Origin: Allacma fusca | Lineage: Eukaryota; Arthropoda; Collembola; Symphypleona; Sminthuridae | Assembly (NCBI GenBank): GCA_947179485.1 | Contig: OX359245.1 | Location: 71,845,067-71,909,066 of the forward strand | DNA: 64,000 bases | Direction of reading: 5' to 3' | Shown here: one piece after another, positions 36,662 through 48,214 of the stretch | Position numbering within the stretch: the first letter of the stretch is position 1 | Layout: each line of letters begins with the position of its first letter | Position numbers and translations under genes: made by a program | The notes under the pieces: model-generated | Databases searched by the model: none | Told to the model about the DNA's origin: nothing | Seen by the model: only the letters and a program-made list of their open reading frames with translations

Positions 36662-37927
36662 TTAAGTTAAAACAGGTAACAAAATAACCACAACGCAGGG
36701 CACACTGTGCAAGTCCTCATAATGCAGTGCCAGAAGATCATTTCTCCGATTCTGATAATTGCAGATTTTGCAAGCATAAAATTCCTTCTTGACTTCGCTC
36801 TCCTTCAATAATTCTCCAGAGATTTGCTCACGTTTGTAGTAACGATCTGCGATTTCGCTGAATTGAACGGTTTTTTTTGGTTCTGCTTCCTTGTAATGCA
36901 TCAATACATGTGCCTTAAATGGTTTGTAGTAATTGCAAGAGTAGTCACATTTGTCACAATTCAACAGCTCTCCTGCCGAATGTGATCGCAAATGGCGGAA
37001 CAGATTGTACCTATAAAAGCTTCGGAAATTGCAACTTCGCATCGGGCACTTTTCAAGAAATGCTTCTCGTTCCTCAGCACTTAAATGGGTATGTTGATGT
37101 TCCTTGAGTTGCCATCCGGATTTGAAGGCCCACTCACATTTGTCACACTTGAATGGCCTTTCTGTTGAGTGTGCTGTAATGTGACGCCTGAGATTTGACG
37201 CACGACCCGTCCGGAAATCACAGCCTTGCATCGGGCAGCATCGGAGGATGTTTCCTTCCTGGTGTAGGAGCAACTGGGCCTGGACATTCTGTTGAGAAAC
37301 GGTTCTAAATTGACAGTTTTGTTTCGGGTAGACTTTAAATGTTTTCTCGCTGCGGGTCAAATGCGTCCTCTGATGTTTTAAAAGTATGTTACGCATTTTT
37401 GCAGCGTAGTCACATTTGTCGCATTTGAAGGGCCTTTCGGTTGAGTGGGTTAGCAAGTGTCGGTTTAAGCTGGCGCTGTGAAGGGATTTGAAGTCACATT
37501 TTGGGAATGGGCAGATTTTCATTAAAATTTCTCTCTCAGCACTGCTTAAATGGATCCTCCGATGTCTTTCAAGTTTATCCCGTTCTTTCGCAGTGTAGTC
37601 ACATTTGTCACATTTCCAATTTCTTTTGGATGAGTGGATCCTCATGTGCCTCCGGAAGCCCTTCTTGTGTGTTTTATAACCACAATTAGTAATCGGGCAG
37701 GTTTTGATAAGCTTCACTTTAGGGTTTTTCAATGCTGGTTTACGGATGGACTTTGGTTCTCCAACAGGAATATTTTGTCCTCTGACATTTTTACCTGGCC
37801 GGGATTCAGAGCGCTTGGAGTTGGCAAAGTCGGGATGCTTTTTCCTAACGTGACATGTTAAATTCCAGTCACTAAAAGTTTTGAAAGCGCACCCCAAATA
37901 CGAACAAGTCTTCACATAGGGCTCCAT
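36662..37927 (-). CDS. C2H2 zinc-finger protein, eleven fingers
   Basis: 421 codons, start ATG 37927. Fingers alternate between the CX4C form (CPITNCGYKTHKKGFRRHMR) and the CX2C form (CDKCDYTAKERDKLERHRRI) in repeating pairs. There are eleven in total, from residue 8 to near the C-terminus; the sixth (YPKQNCQFRT...) has lost its first Cys and looks non-functional. The linkers after the second histidine are often STERPFKCDKC-like, as in DNA-binding arrays, so a nuclear sequence-specific DNA-binding role is likely. The last finger, CKICNYQNRRNDLLALHYED, and a hydrophobic tail (VVVILLPVLT) recur in the paralogue at 39198. TTTCCACAG ends at 37946 just upstream, suggesting an intron in the 5' UTR. 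Confidence 0.88.
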   Translation of the reverse strand: MEPYVKTCSYLGCAFKTFSDWNLTCHVRKKHPDFANSKRSESRPGKNVRGQNIPVGEPKSIRKPALKNPKVKLIKTCPITNCGYKTHKKGFRRHMRIHSSKRNWKCDKCDYTAKERDKLERHRRIHLSSAEREILMKICPFPKCDFKSLHSASLNRHLLTHSTERPFKCDKCDYAAKMRNILLKHQRTHLTRSEKTFKVYPKQNCQFRTVSQQNVQAQLLLHQEGNILRCCPMQGCDFRTGRASNLRRHITAHSTERPFKCDKCEWAFKSGWQLKEHQHTHLSAEEREAFLEKCPMRSCNFRSFYRYNLFRHLRSHSAGELLNCDKCDYSCNYYKPFKAHVLMHYKEAEPKKTVQFSEIADRYYKREQISGELLKESEVKKEFYACKICNYQNRRNDLLALHYEDLHSVPCVVVILLPVLT

Positions 37928-37946
37928 GACCCTTGGAAAAAAATCT

Positions 37947-39197
37947 GTGGAAATGGGAAAAATATTTATATAAATTTTTAGTCACATTAAATTATGCACA
38001 CAAGTTGAAGGATAATATGCCTCTAGTGGGTCACATTTCCCTAGGAGGGTGTTAATCATAGGCAACAAATTATTTAAAATTAGACTCAATTAAAATGTAA
38101 TAAAAAAGGTATGCATATAATTTTTTTTACTTGCAGTATTTTATTTGTACTTCCTTGAGCGAAATGCCACTATGAAACAGCACTGTTGAAGAAAGCGTTC
38201 GTGTGACTTTGGGAGAGCTATCGACAGTACTATATGAAAGCAGTTCATTTATTCGTAGTCTTACAACTGAGTAAGGAATAGGATTGTGACATTGTGATTG
38301 TGAGTTCTAAAGTTCTAACTTTGTAAGGCAAAAGAAAGGTTGGGTTGATTTTTTCACATATGTACTTACGTATATGTAGGTGCAAATCCATTGGTGTACA
38401 CTCGAATTTATTTCCCTTATTCTACAAATGACACAATTACACAGGAGTTTAAAAATATCATTAACAGGTTGTTTCTGTGAATGCTATACAGGAGTTTGGG
38501 GCTATAGTTTTGTAATTTAACTGTGGTTCTCACTTATACCTATAGAGAATATATTTATCTCAAGTGCATTTAATTACAAGTCCAGTTTCCTTACCACAGG
38601 TCACACGCTAGCACTAAACGATTGTCCCCCTTCTCCAGCCTATAGATATAAGGGAGTAACTTATAAGAAATATTAGATTCCCCCAGTTCGTAGGAAATTC
38701 TTTTCCAGATTTTCAAAACTTTATTTCATTGACATAGGTTAATTTGTCATGTCACAGGAGACGTAAAAGTGAGGCAAAGTCGAGATTTTTCACGGATGTT
38801 GGATACAAAATGTTTTGATAATAATTGTTTATATTTCAGTACAAAATATTTTCGAGACAAAATTGTAACGAGCATTTGTAGGAAATTACCCGGGCTTTCC
38901 AGGGTGCGATCCCCCATGTCTTCGTGTTGAGAGTTGTTGCTCGGAGCCTTAAACAAAGTGGGCAATGTTGTGAGAAATTTAGTTTCAAGAATGAAACTCA
39001 CGGAAATCTATAAAAAAGGAGTATTTTTGTAATTTTTAACCCTCCAAAACAATTCGCGTCGGCTGGGAATGGATTCTTTTGTACGATTCATTTATCCAAA
39101 CATAACTTTTACTCTCTAATCTCTTATTCTCCCTAATATCCATAGAAATTAGTATTCATAATTATGATCAAAATATTTTATTCAAGCAAATTTTGCT
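37947..39197. other. Spacer between the two zinc-finger genes
   Basis: It would contain the 5' UTR and promoter of the 36662-37927 gene and the 3' end of the next. A minus-strand open frame at 38747-39001 (84 codons, FILETKFLTTLPTLFKAPSN) has no domain I recognise and could be a non-coding stretch. No repeats are evident. Confidence 0.45.
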
Positions 39198-39902
39198 CTA
39201 TGTAATGGTTGGAGGTAACAGGGAAAGCACTACATAAGGCGAGCCATGCACGTCCTCATTATGCAACGCTACACATTCATTCTTCTCATTTTGGAAAGCA
39301 CACATTTTGCAGTTGTATAATTTTCGACTCGGCCCATTAAAGTCCTTTTTTAAGATGCCTGAGGCGTTCTTCTTCTGAGACGGAGTCTTCAATAACTTAT
39401 GATGGGACTTGAGATGACGATGGAAATTACCCCTGTGAAAGGTTTCGTAGCCACATTTTGGAAAGCTGCATTTCCTTAACTGCTTCTGACGCTGTTCATG
39501 GCTCAGCTGGTGGGTTTTAAAATGTTCCTTCCATTTCGTAGAATAGTTACAGTTTTTACATTTGTATAGTTTGTCCAGTGAATGGATCTTGAAGTGACGT
39601 CGGAGATCTTTCTCTAAATATGATTCGTATTGGCAGGAAGGGAAGGAGCATTTCCTCATCAATTTCTGTCTTTCTTTTTTAGAGCTCAAATGATACAATT
39701 GATGTTTTGACAGAGATCCTCGCGTTTTCCCAGAGTAGTCACATTTCCCGCACCTGAAGGGCCTTTCGTCAGACCAGGCACAAGAGTGTCTTAATTCATG
39801 ACGTTTCAAATTCCAGTCGTATAATGTTTGGAAATTACAGTCAGAATAAGAACATTTTTTCAATCCGAGCTTGATACTTGGTCCTTTTTTTGAGGGCGCC
39901 AT
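39198..39902 (-). CDS. C2H2 zinc-finger protein, smaller paralogue
   Basis: 234 codons with an ATG at 39902 (MAPSKKGPS). It has six or seven fingers in the same alternating spacing as the neighbour: CSYSDCNFQTLYDWNLKRHE, CGKCDYSGKTRGSLSKHQLY, CSFPSCQYESYLEKDLRRHF, CKNCNYSTKWKEHFKTHQLS, CSFPKCGYETFHRGNFHRHL, and a C-terminal CKMCAFQNEKNECVALHNED. The conserved last finger and the hydrophobic tail (VVLSLLPPTIT) show that it and 36662-37927 arose by tandem duplication with loss or gain of finger pairs. Probably a nuclear DNA-binding protein. Targets cannot be read from the sequence. Confidence 0.87.
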   Translation of the reverse strand: MAPSKKGPSIKLGLKKCSYSDCNFQTLYDWNLKRHELRHSCAWSDERPFRCGKCDYSGKTRGSLSKHQLYHLSSKKERQKLMRKCSFPSCQYESYLEKDLRRHFKIHSLDKLYKCKNCNYSTKWKEHFKTHQLSHEQRQKQLRKCSFPKCGYETFHRGNFHRHLKSHHKLLKTPSQKKNASGILKKDFNGPSRKLYNCKMCAFQNEKNECVALHNEDVHGSPYVVLSLLPPTIT

Positions 39903-41260
39903 TCTGTGCCGGTTCCAGTTGTCCTAATGTATTTTTGTAAATTTTGAGTTGATTTGAACAAACCCAATAGTCCAAGTAATTTTTTACTGTTGTTTTTTAG
40001 GAAATGTTTTAGAGGAGAAATCCCTTTTCTTTGCTCAGAACCCAAATCCCTAATACGTTTTTTCTAACGTTATTAACAAAAATGTTAATTCACAAATTAA
40101 TTCCCGTTCCAAGTAATTATTTCACACTCGTTTCTCACACACTTTTTCACAGATGTTCCGGAATTACAAGAACTTATGTACTTATGCAAAGAGCCCAGTC
40201 ATCCCAAACAGTGTATTCCGAGAATAAACTCTGGTTAAAGAGGAAAGTAATTTATCCTTGGAATCGCCATAAACAAAGCACAGACTATATTAAGGCTTAT
40301 ATCTACAGTTCATATATGTGCATAAATATAAGACCAGGCGACTTTAAGAGCTGGAGAGAGAGGTTTGAAACCTTTCTTGGAATACCTGGTGCTTATCTAC
40401 TCCAAGTTACCAAAATAGTTATTTACATGAGGCAGGTACTTGACTCCGGCAGAGTTGGAATTTTGCAGGAAATTTTCCTGAGTCACACTAAAACTGTGTA
40501 CATATGCTTGAGGGGAATCACAGTAATAGGAAATTAACAAGGAATATGCATATAAACTGTATTCAATGGATTTTACCTTGACTCAATGCACTCATTTTTC
40601 CCATTAAAGATAAATAACCAGAAAGAATATGTTCAATTCAAAGTTTCAAAGAATGTAAATGACGACAAAGGAAGGAAACCTCTCTACTGATTTGAAAGCG
40701 TGAGAGTCGTCTTCCGTCTTCGTCTCTTCGTCTCTTCGTGTTCGTCTCATAGAAGGGCCTTTTTGTCTCCCTCTGCCTCTTTGTGCGAGGGATAGAATAT
40801 GGTCTGCAAGCACCCTGACTCGTCATCAGTCAAGCGCCACGTTGCGGATTGTTCTCACCCTCACCCTCGTGAGGTGCTAATTTTAAAATTCACCCCTCTT
40901 CCTCGCCCTCGTGAGTGCCCTCGTTATTTTATATTACGCGTAAATAAACCCCCATAGAATTTTCTACAATCTATGTGCTTTCAAAATAAAAAATTCACGG
41001 ATACTTGGCAAAAATATGGCAGCTTCAAAATGTACCCTTCTCTTTCGCTTTGGAAGCAGAGTTGCTGCAACGTTGCTTAATATTAGTCTTTTTTGGTCCT
41101 GTCCACAATCCTGGAGGGTATTAAGTGGCCCTCTGAAACTCTGAAAAATCCACCCAAGCCACAACAATCGATAGCGTAATATTTTGTTAAGTGGCGAGGT
41201 TGTAAATATTTGTTAATTTAGAAATAGTGGGTAAGTTTGAATTTGCGTCTTGTTTCTGAC
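39903..41260. other. Intergenic, with simple-sequence stretches
   Basis: A (TCGTCTCT)n-like microsatellite lies at about 40706-40750. A CCCTCACCCTCGTGAGG-rich patch lies at about 40853-40925, related to another at 44960-45050. An open frame at 40031-40537 (168 codons, +) has no recognisable domain and no good start; I do not call it a gene. Confidence 0.5.
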
Positions 41261-41352
41261 CAGGGTGCCCAGATTATTCCAGTCTCAAATCAGGACTCTT
41301 AACTGAGTTTTAAAAATTCACCCGTTTGAATCCCAAAGTTTACACTACCATT

Positions 41353-42265
41353 TAGTGTTTCTGTCGGTGCAAAGATTGGGAATAACCGAACTTGCAATTG
41401 CAATTGTAATTGATAATGCAAGTACCAGTAAGGACGTAACTGGTACTTGCTAAAATACGGCAATTAAATCATTCAAATAACCGAAGTTGAACTTGCAATT
41501 AGTTCATACGTTACTTGTAGTTGGTAAGGCAATTGCAAAAACATTTGGATGTAATTGCACCGATGAGTACAATTGCAAGTGCAATTTGCAATTTGCAATT
41601 GCAAGTAAACTGATATACAGCATAAATGATCGGCGATGAGGCAAAATAATCTGTGCATTTTTGATTGGTAGCAAAATGATAGATGCACAAATGAAATAAC
41701 ATTCCTTTAAGCCTTCCAAGGCTAAAATATTGTAAAATTTCATTCTTCAATATATCTTTACAAGATGCCCTTAAAATATTTCGCCTTTTTTCTATGATTT
41801 TGTGCAAATTGGAGAATATTGATACTAATCGAAAATTCACTTAGGTCATTTTGCATCCTAACCGACGAAATCGCACAGTAAGTACAGTAATCGCACTCAT
41901 TGAGACTATACACGTGATTATTATGCACTTCAGTTATTAGAGAGGAATGACTTATTGAGGGATTTTATGGAATTTTGCGCTCAAATTCGAAATGGTTGCA
42001 AGTTGCAATTAAATTGATAAGTATTTTTAAAATTGCATCTTTTTACAGTACAGGTACTTGCAATTGCAATTGAATTTCTTGCAATTTCAATTGTGCTTAA
42101 CCGGTAATTGCGAGTATTTAATGCTTTTTTAATTGCAATTTAAGTACACAGAAATTGGACTTGCACCTGCAATTGCAATTACCTGATACAAAATAACCGC
42201 AATTGACCCGAACTTGCAAGTTCAATTAGTAATTGCGGTTAACTTGCAATTGACAAGAAACACTA
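41353..42265. mobile_element. Nested hAT-like MITE with TTGCAATTGCAA arrays, TSD CTACCATT
   Basis: The ends are TAGTGTTTCTGTC and its near complement. The exact target duplication CTACCATT lies at 41345-41352 and 42266-42273. TTGCAATTGCAA words, with AACTTGCAAT variants, form long arrays at 41385-41610 and 42000-42250. It is younger than the element it sits in. Confidence 0.94.
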
Positions 42266-42684
42266 CTACCATTATAAACACAATAAGATAATGCTCTTTA
42301 ACGTGTAGACCAGCCGACTATATTTTTTGTTAGATCTACAAGACGACATTTTCCCCTGTTTCTTCACGATCTTCATAAAAATCTAACGTTCTAAAAGCCT
42401 AAAGTTTTCACTCCAAGGGTCAAAGTATCTTAAAACAAATGGGAAACACGTCACTGTATTATAGTGCTTAAATCTGATAATGTAGAAAATTAACATTCTT
42501 GAGATATTATTTCATTTATCAAATGTTCGACTGAAAATTTAGCTAGAACATTTTGAACTAAAGCTGCAACTTTGTCCTAAAGTTAATGAAGCATTTGAAT
42601 CTTTTGAACATTTTCCCATTAAACGAAAAAGAAATTCCAAACTTCTGAAAGATTAAGGATGCTTTACTCCATAATATGACAGGA

Positions 42685-42903
42685 CTAATTCGGCAGTTGC
42701 GGGTTTGCCACCACTTTGATTTTTAAATGATTGAGACAGACAAATTCACTTAGCGTGGTCGAAGTATGCTTTTTGAAATTAGGGGTCGAACCCTTTGCAC
42801 AACTTGCATCAAATCTACAGATGTTGCACCAAAAGCATTTGTCTCCTTTGGTGGTACACCTCCTTTTCTCACTGCAACGGTAAAGGCAACTATTCTTTGG
42901 CAA
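42685..42903 (-). pseudogene. BED zinc-finger relic of a hAT transposase
   Basis: The minus-strand frame reads CFWCNICRFDASCAKGSTPN followed by FKKH, with a second histidine position disrupted. This is the CxxC...NxxxH pattern of BED fingers at the N-terminus of hAT transposases. Only about 70 codons remain. It lies inside the 41261-43561 element and suggests that element descends from an autonomous one. Confidence 0.6.
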
Positions 42904-43076
42904 TCCGAATATTTAATGAAGACAGTTTTTACCGACATTGCCAATCAAAAAAGAAAACTTCCAATTCAACGTTTAATACGGGCACACGGACCTACGATAG
43001 AAAGCATAAACTATTATTAATACCCAAGGAGAAAGAATTATTAATGCAGGCGGTAAGAAAAAATGCAAAAAGGAAT

Positions 43077-43194
43077 GCCAACAACACCCGAGGTTCCCAA
43101 GCGGTCACCCATCCAAGTACTAACCGAGCCCAACGTTGCTTAATTTCAGTGATCGGACGAGAACTGGTGCTTTCACCGTGGTATGGCCGTTGGC
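43077..43194 (-). rRNA. 5S ribosomal RNA gene
   Basis: The minus strand reads GCCAACGGCCATACCACG at the 5' end, GTCCGATCACTGAAATTAAG, the internal control region (AAGCAACGTTGGGCTCGG and TGGATGGGTGACCGCTTGGG), and CTCGGGTGTTGTTGGC at the 3' end. The 5' and 3' ends pair as the terminal helix. The length, about 118, is that of 5S rRNA. Downstream lie T runs (TTTTTGC, TTTTTTC) suited to RNA polymerase III termination. About 25 bp upstream, CATAAAG is TATA-like. It sits inside a hAT-like transposon, so it may be a captured gene or a functional dispersed copy. Confidence 0.93.
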
Positions 43195-43752
43195 ATACGG
43201 AGTTGCAAATCTTTATGCATTTGTTTTACTGCATCTAGTTCAATTAACTGTTATTGGTACTTGCAAGTGAACGCTGCAGAACTGTTCCGTACAACTGCAG
43301 TTTTGAACAGCACGAAATAAAAACGTTCAAAATTAAACAATTGTGCATGAAGAGCAGAATTTAGATTTATATGTATTGTTTATATTTGTATTATGAATCA
43401 TAATTTATGATGCCATATCGCTTTGCCCCAAAATGCAACAAAGTGATATTTTTGTAAGCTATACTGTGAAATCAGGACTAAATTCAGGCTCATCAGGTCA
43501 TCAGGTGACCATGGGTCAAATCAGGACAGTCCTGATCAAATCAGGACTTCTGGGCACCCTGTTTCTGACCCCAGTGACCTTGGATAAAATTAAACTTTAA
43601 GTACTGATAGGTCTCATAGTTTTATTTTTCATTCCTTAATTTAGCCCTATCGTTTGAATATACACGGGTAGTCCCAATTACTCTTAATACATACCCAGGT
43701 AAAAAAACCTTTTTGAGTAAATTTTGGATGCAGATACTTTTCAGGTATAGGT

Positions 43753-44533
43753 TAGAGGTGGGGCCCGGAAGCGGACTTTTTGATTCGGGCCGGCCCGAAC
43801 CCGACCCGGCCGGGTTTTTGGCCGGGTTTGGGCTTCAAATACGAACTTACGTTGGGCCACGATCGGGTTCGGGCTGCTCTAAAACAATGAAATCGGGTTA
43901 AGATCGGGCTTGGGCCTGCATTTATTTTTCAGTTCGGGTTTCGGGCGCGCCAGAAATTACAAGTGACCCGACACTTTAACTAGAATAAAATTCAGGACAT
44001 ATATGTGACATGCACATTTGACGTTGCGCAGAGTTCCAGCATTGCTTTCACGTAGTAATATTCATGCTAAATAATCGCTCGTTGTATTTAATGCGTACAC
44101 CGGCTTACAAATTTTGAAACGATCCCTTCCGCTTGATATTTTATGTTCGCAAATTTTCAGAGCCAATAAGAAGTTTTGCTCCTTAAGTGCATGCTTATTG
44201 AATGTGTTGAGTAGGGAGGGAAAGTACTTATATGTAAATATTATAGACTATGTAAACAGAGGATTCACAGCGGATTCAACTATTACTAAAAAGGGGGGTT
44301 TCCACTGGGTTTTAAAACCATTTATTGGTCGGGTTTTTAACGGGTTTGGGTCGTAAAAAATGTTGGAGACCGGGTTTTTAACGGGTTCGGGCTTCACAAA
44401 ATTTAAGGTGCTTAAAGCGGGCCGGGTTGAATATCAAATATTTAGCCCGGGGGCGGGTCGGGTCGGGCCAATAAAGTATTTTCTCGGGTTTCTTCCGGTT
44501 CGGCCCTGAAGTTAAGCCCGAATCCCACCTCTA
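43753..44533. mobile_element. hAT-like MITE with CCGGGTTTGGGC arrays, TSD GTATAGGT
   Basis: The TIR TAGAGGTGGG is exact. The exact target duplication GTATAGGT lies at 43745-43752 and 44534-44541. GC-rich words such as GGCCGGGTTTGGGC and CGGGTCGGGTCGGGCC pack both ends, in contrast to the AT-rich core. It is inserted in a stretch rich in CAGGTAC words (about 43693-44660) that may itself be another element. Confidence 0.94.
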
Positions 44534-44541
44534 GTATAGGT

Positions 44542-45877
44542 ACTCCCGATATAGTTTGGGAACAGGTAGAGGTTCAGGAAAAGTGAAACTGTGTATTCAG
44601 GTACAGATAAACATTTATTTACCCAAATTCAGGTACAACATTTTTGTACCCAAGCAGGATACTGTTTCGAATTCAGCAAAAAAATCCAACTTTGGTTCAC
44701 GCCCTTGAAACCTAAAAGCTTACACAGATCAATGAATTTTTTGGAAAATCTGCGATGTTTATTTGTTGGATTACTGTGTATGAAGCTGGCGCTGTGGGAT
44801 TGCCTTGACTCAGAAAAATGTATGTAAGATTTTCTCTCCTAATTTGATAAAGGTTCCGGTAAGGAAAAATCATGAGGGATTATATGTGCACTCTGCGCCC
44901 CCCTGTTTCGTTCACATCCTCTCCATTGGTTCTCTCCGTCATTTTCATGAGGGCTCCTGAAATCAACGTGTACTCACCCTCCCCCTCGCATTTTGTGAGG
45001 GCGAGGACGAGTGTGAGAGCGAGGCATCCCTCAATCCCTCGTGAGGATGCCCATGTATGGTTCATCTTGGTGTAGTACGGATTTCAGATTTAAATTCACG
45101 CGCGCTTTAGATGCATCGGCGACCATAGCACAGCGCAGCCAGCTATATATTGCATGCAACTATTTACTGCCTTCTCAATTTATATTTGTCTTGCTGAGCC
45201 GATGAGCATGAGCAGTGAGTTGTGAAGCAAATTTTTAGGGGTGAAGCGAAACGATTATCCCTATTGCGAAGGTTGGGCTATCTGGCTGTCTGTGTAGGTT
45301 GTCTTGTCCGAACGATATCTGCCGAACCTATGCTACTACGCATTTCAAATTTTTTACAGGGACAGATCATGCAAAAAGTAAGAACCTTATTGTTTTTGAA
45401 GGAAATCGTTTCATCCGTTTGATCTCATAAAATTAAATGAGGTTACGTATAAACACATACAAATACGCATGTATACAAACTACGCTGAAGCATCGCCCCC
45501 AGGTGACTTAGCACGTTGTGCTGATCACAGATGCTTTTTAAAGTTTTAGACTTATTGTCAGGAGAAGAGAAATGTTTCGTAAGTATTGATGCAGTTAATA
45601 GTACAAGTGAAACTGACTTGGCCAAGTTTTGATTTAGTTCGATAACGTGATTGGAATTTCTCTTGCAGAGAAAAGATTTCATTTCAGTTAGAGGCTAAAT
45701 TCAATGTGACTTTTTCTAAAATTATTGTAGAATTTGGAGTCATTTGAATTTTCTTGAAATTGCAGTTCATTTACAATTAGTTACATTTGGAATTCTGTGC
45801 ATTTTGAGCGATTTAAAAATCTGTGGGATACAATATTATTGTCAGTTTACTTGACTCGACTATTTCATGAGCTATTA
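44542..45877. other. Intergenic
   Basis: The first 120 bases are CAGGTAC-rich, probably the rest of an older element split by the previous one. At 44960-45050 CCCTC / GAGGG words occur in both orientations. No gene is supported; the short open frames lack domains and good starts. Confidence 0.45.
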
Positions 45878-46678
45878 CAGTCAACTCTCGTTATAAGGGA
45901 TGGCTTTATAAGGGAAAAGTTTCTATAAGGGACGAGTTTGTCCGTCCCCGCCAGATCTCCCATTAACGCAATGCTTAAGAAAAGTGCTTATAAGGGACAT
46001 TCCTATAAGGGAAAACTCGCTATAGTGGAACATATATTGGGTACCATGGAATGAAAAATAGTGCCTATTAGGGATTTTAATCGACTTAAATCCTGTAACC
46101 GCACTCTGTGCTCATGTTTTTCAATCATAGCTGTTAGTGATTTATTTCCAGCACCGTTCCTCGTTTCATTCAAATCAATAATACGGATTTGAATGAAACG
46201 AGGAGTGAATCCATTCACATAGATTCCGTAATTTTGAATGTTCGTAGGACGTGATATTCAATATGTAATTACTTCAACTTGTAATAATTATTTATATTTC
46301 ATAACGAGCTCAAAATCGTAGGTATTTAGATTTAGGCTTTAAGTTTGGCAAATTCAACTGTGAATAGTATTAGAAAATCCGAGGCAAAATAATTAGAAAA
46401 CCATAATGATAGATTCAAATCTGAAAACAATTAGGCTGTGGTAATCCAGCAACCGGCGCACAGTTATTTAAGTGGCATTCTATTCTACAAATTTCTCCTG
46501 AATAAAACTATGGATTGAAAAGGTCAAGTTAATGCTGCTTGATTAAAAAGAGAAAAACAAATTATTTTTTAGCATACGCTATAAGGGAATTTGTCCCTTA
46601 TATGCATATAAGGGAAAGTTTTTATAAGGGACAAAATATCCCAGTCCCCAGAGATTCCCTTATAACGAGAGTTGACTG
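45878..46678. mobile_element. pogo/Tc1-mariner-like MITE, TA target duplication
   Basis: CAGTCAACTCTCGTTATAAG at the left is the exact complement of the right end, a TIR of about 23 bp, flanked by TA (45876-45877 and 46679-46680). TATAAGGGA words recur inside both ends. Its TIR resembles that of 6764-7564 and its length happens to be the same (801 bp), but the cores look unrelated. Confidence 0.92.
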
Positions 46679-46680
46679 TA

Positions 46681-47628
46681 CCATCAAAAATAACTTTGTA
46701 AAAAGGAGAAAACTTTTGCGTTCGTAAGGATTTAAAGTTTTATTGCTAAAGTTCAGTCGTTTCACAATTCAGATTCATTTTTGAGAAGATAAAATGAAAC
46801 CCAAATGACTTCCCAAAGAATGCAGATATTCCTGAAACCTTGCTCACTATTTTTCCATTCACTCCAACAATTCGTAGCATAATGACTTGTATACCATCAT
46901 TCTGGGTTGCTCAAAAAATATATTTCCAATTAGCATCAAATTTTATTTTTATATTTCGTCCTAATAGATATGTATCCATGTGTATAAGTTTTTTGGGGTT
47001 TCACATGGGAGCTACTCTGTGAATCATCGGCCAATTAATTTAACCATTGAATTATCCAGAAATTTGATATTATCATTAATTTCATTAACTTTGCATTTCA
47101 AGGCAATCATGCTAGTTATGCAAAAATGGGGATTGTGATCAGAAACAGAACGGTAAGCATACTATTAAAGAACCTTTTGTTAATTCTGTTGGAATAAATA
47201 GTAAAATTACACTCGGATAAGATACAACGTTAGTGTTTACTTGTGTAAATACTCTAAGAATACGGTTCATGATGAACTGCCTGTACACATTTCTTCAAAG
47301 TAGTCCTCGAAAACGCAAATCGACAACTATCTGACGTGCAAGCAATAAACTGGAACGTTGATACTGAGTTCCAACTCAAATGTAAATAGCAATTTGATAG
47401 ATAATACATTTCGATGTGTAATCTGGGTATAGTTATTGCGCCATTATTTAAAACTGGACATGTTCCACGTGTACTTACAATTTTTACGTAAAACATTTGT
47501 AATCATATGCACAACATTTGGTTAAATATGCAGCTGATTTCAATTTTTCAATGAAATGCACAAGAATTCCAAACGTACTCCCAAAACCGAACAGCTAAGA
47601 AATGGCAGGCACCTGCGCCTTCCGACAC
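46681..47628. other. Intergenic
   Basis: AT-rich, no gene, RNA or ordered repeat that I can support. Confidence 0.5.
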
Positions 47629-48117
47629 TAGTGCTGCAACCGTTTCGTTCCTGAAACGAAAATTTTCGTTTCGTTTCATTTCGTTTCAGTTTGTTTCACC
47701 AAAATTGTATTTCAGTTTCAGTTTGGGACGAAACGAACGTTTCAGTTCGGCTTCTGAAACAAAACAAAACCGCCCTAATGACACGCATTTCAAGCGTTTC
47801 AATGCACACGTCATTTCATATTCTCAAAGGAAATTTCCCGTGGAATTTGTATAATACTTCACAAAGCTTAAAGGGATACAACGTACAGTATACCCGTGCT
47901 AAAACATTTACCCCATTTTATTACAATATTAGTACTTCAATAATTGGGTGCTCCTGAAACAATCGTTTTGTGTTCCGTTTCAGTTCATCGAAAAAAAATG
48001 AAACGAAATGAAACACATTTTTTCGAACTGAAACGAAACCTGAAATTCGTTCCATTCCAGTATGCAAACTGACATGAAACGAAGTTTTTGAAACAAACTG
48101 AAACACTTGCAGCACTA
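47629..48117. mobile_element. hAT-like MITE with GTTTCGTTTC arrays, TSD TCCGACAC
   Basis: The ends are TAGTGCTGCAA and TTGCAGCACTA. The exact target duplication TCCGACAC lies at 47621-47628 and 48118-48125. GTTTCGTTTC / GAAACGAAAC words fill both ends (47640-47765 and 47960-48105). Confidence 0.94.
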
Positions 48118-48214
48118 TCCGACACAGGTAAGAAATTTGGCTTGTCCTTTGTAACAATTACTTTATACTGCAACTGTTTGTTACCCAAATATACATATCT
48201 GGCATTGTATGGAT

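Larger units (their letters stand above)
41261..43561. mobile_element. hAT-like element carrying a BED-finger relic and a 5S rRNA gene
   Basis: The TIR CAGGGTGCCCAGA is nearly exact. The exact target duplication TTTCTGAC lies at 41253-41260 and 43562-43569. AAATCAGGACT words occur inside both ends. A second hAT-like element is nested at 41353-42265. The rest includes a BED zinc-finger relic (42685-42903, -) and a full 5S rRNA gene (43077-43194, -). Without the nested element it is about 1.4 kb. Confidence 0.92.

Noticed and set aside
40031-40537. Plus-strand 168-codon open frame
   Set aside because: No recognisable domain, no good start context, AT-rich surroundings and no paralogue in the window; probably chance.
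42795-43238. Plus-strand 147-codon frame
   Set aside because: It is antisense to the 5S rRNA gene and the BED-finger relic inside a transposon.
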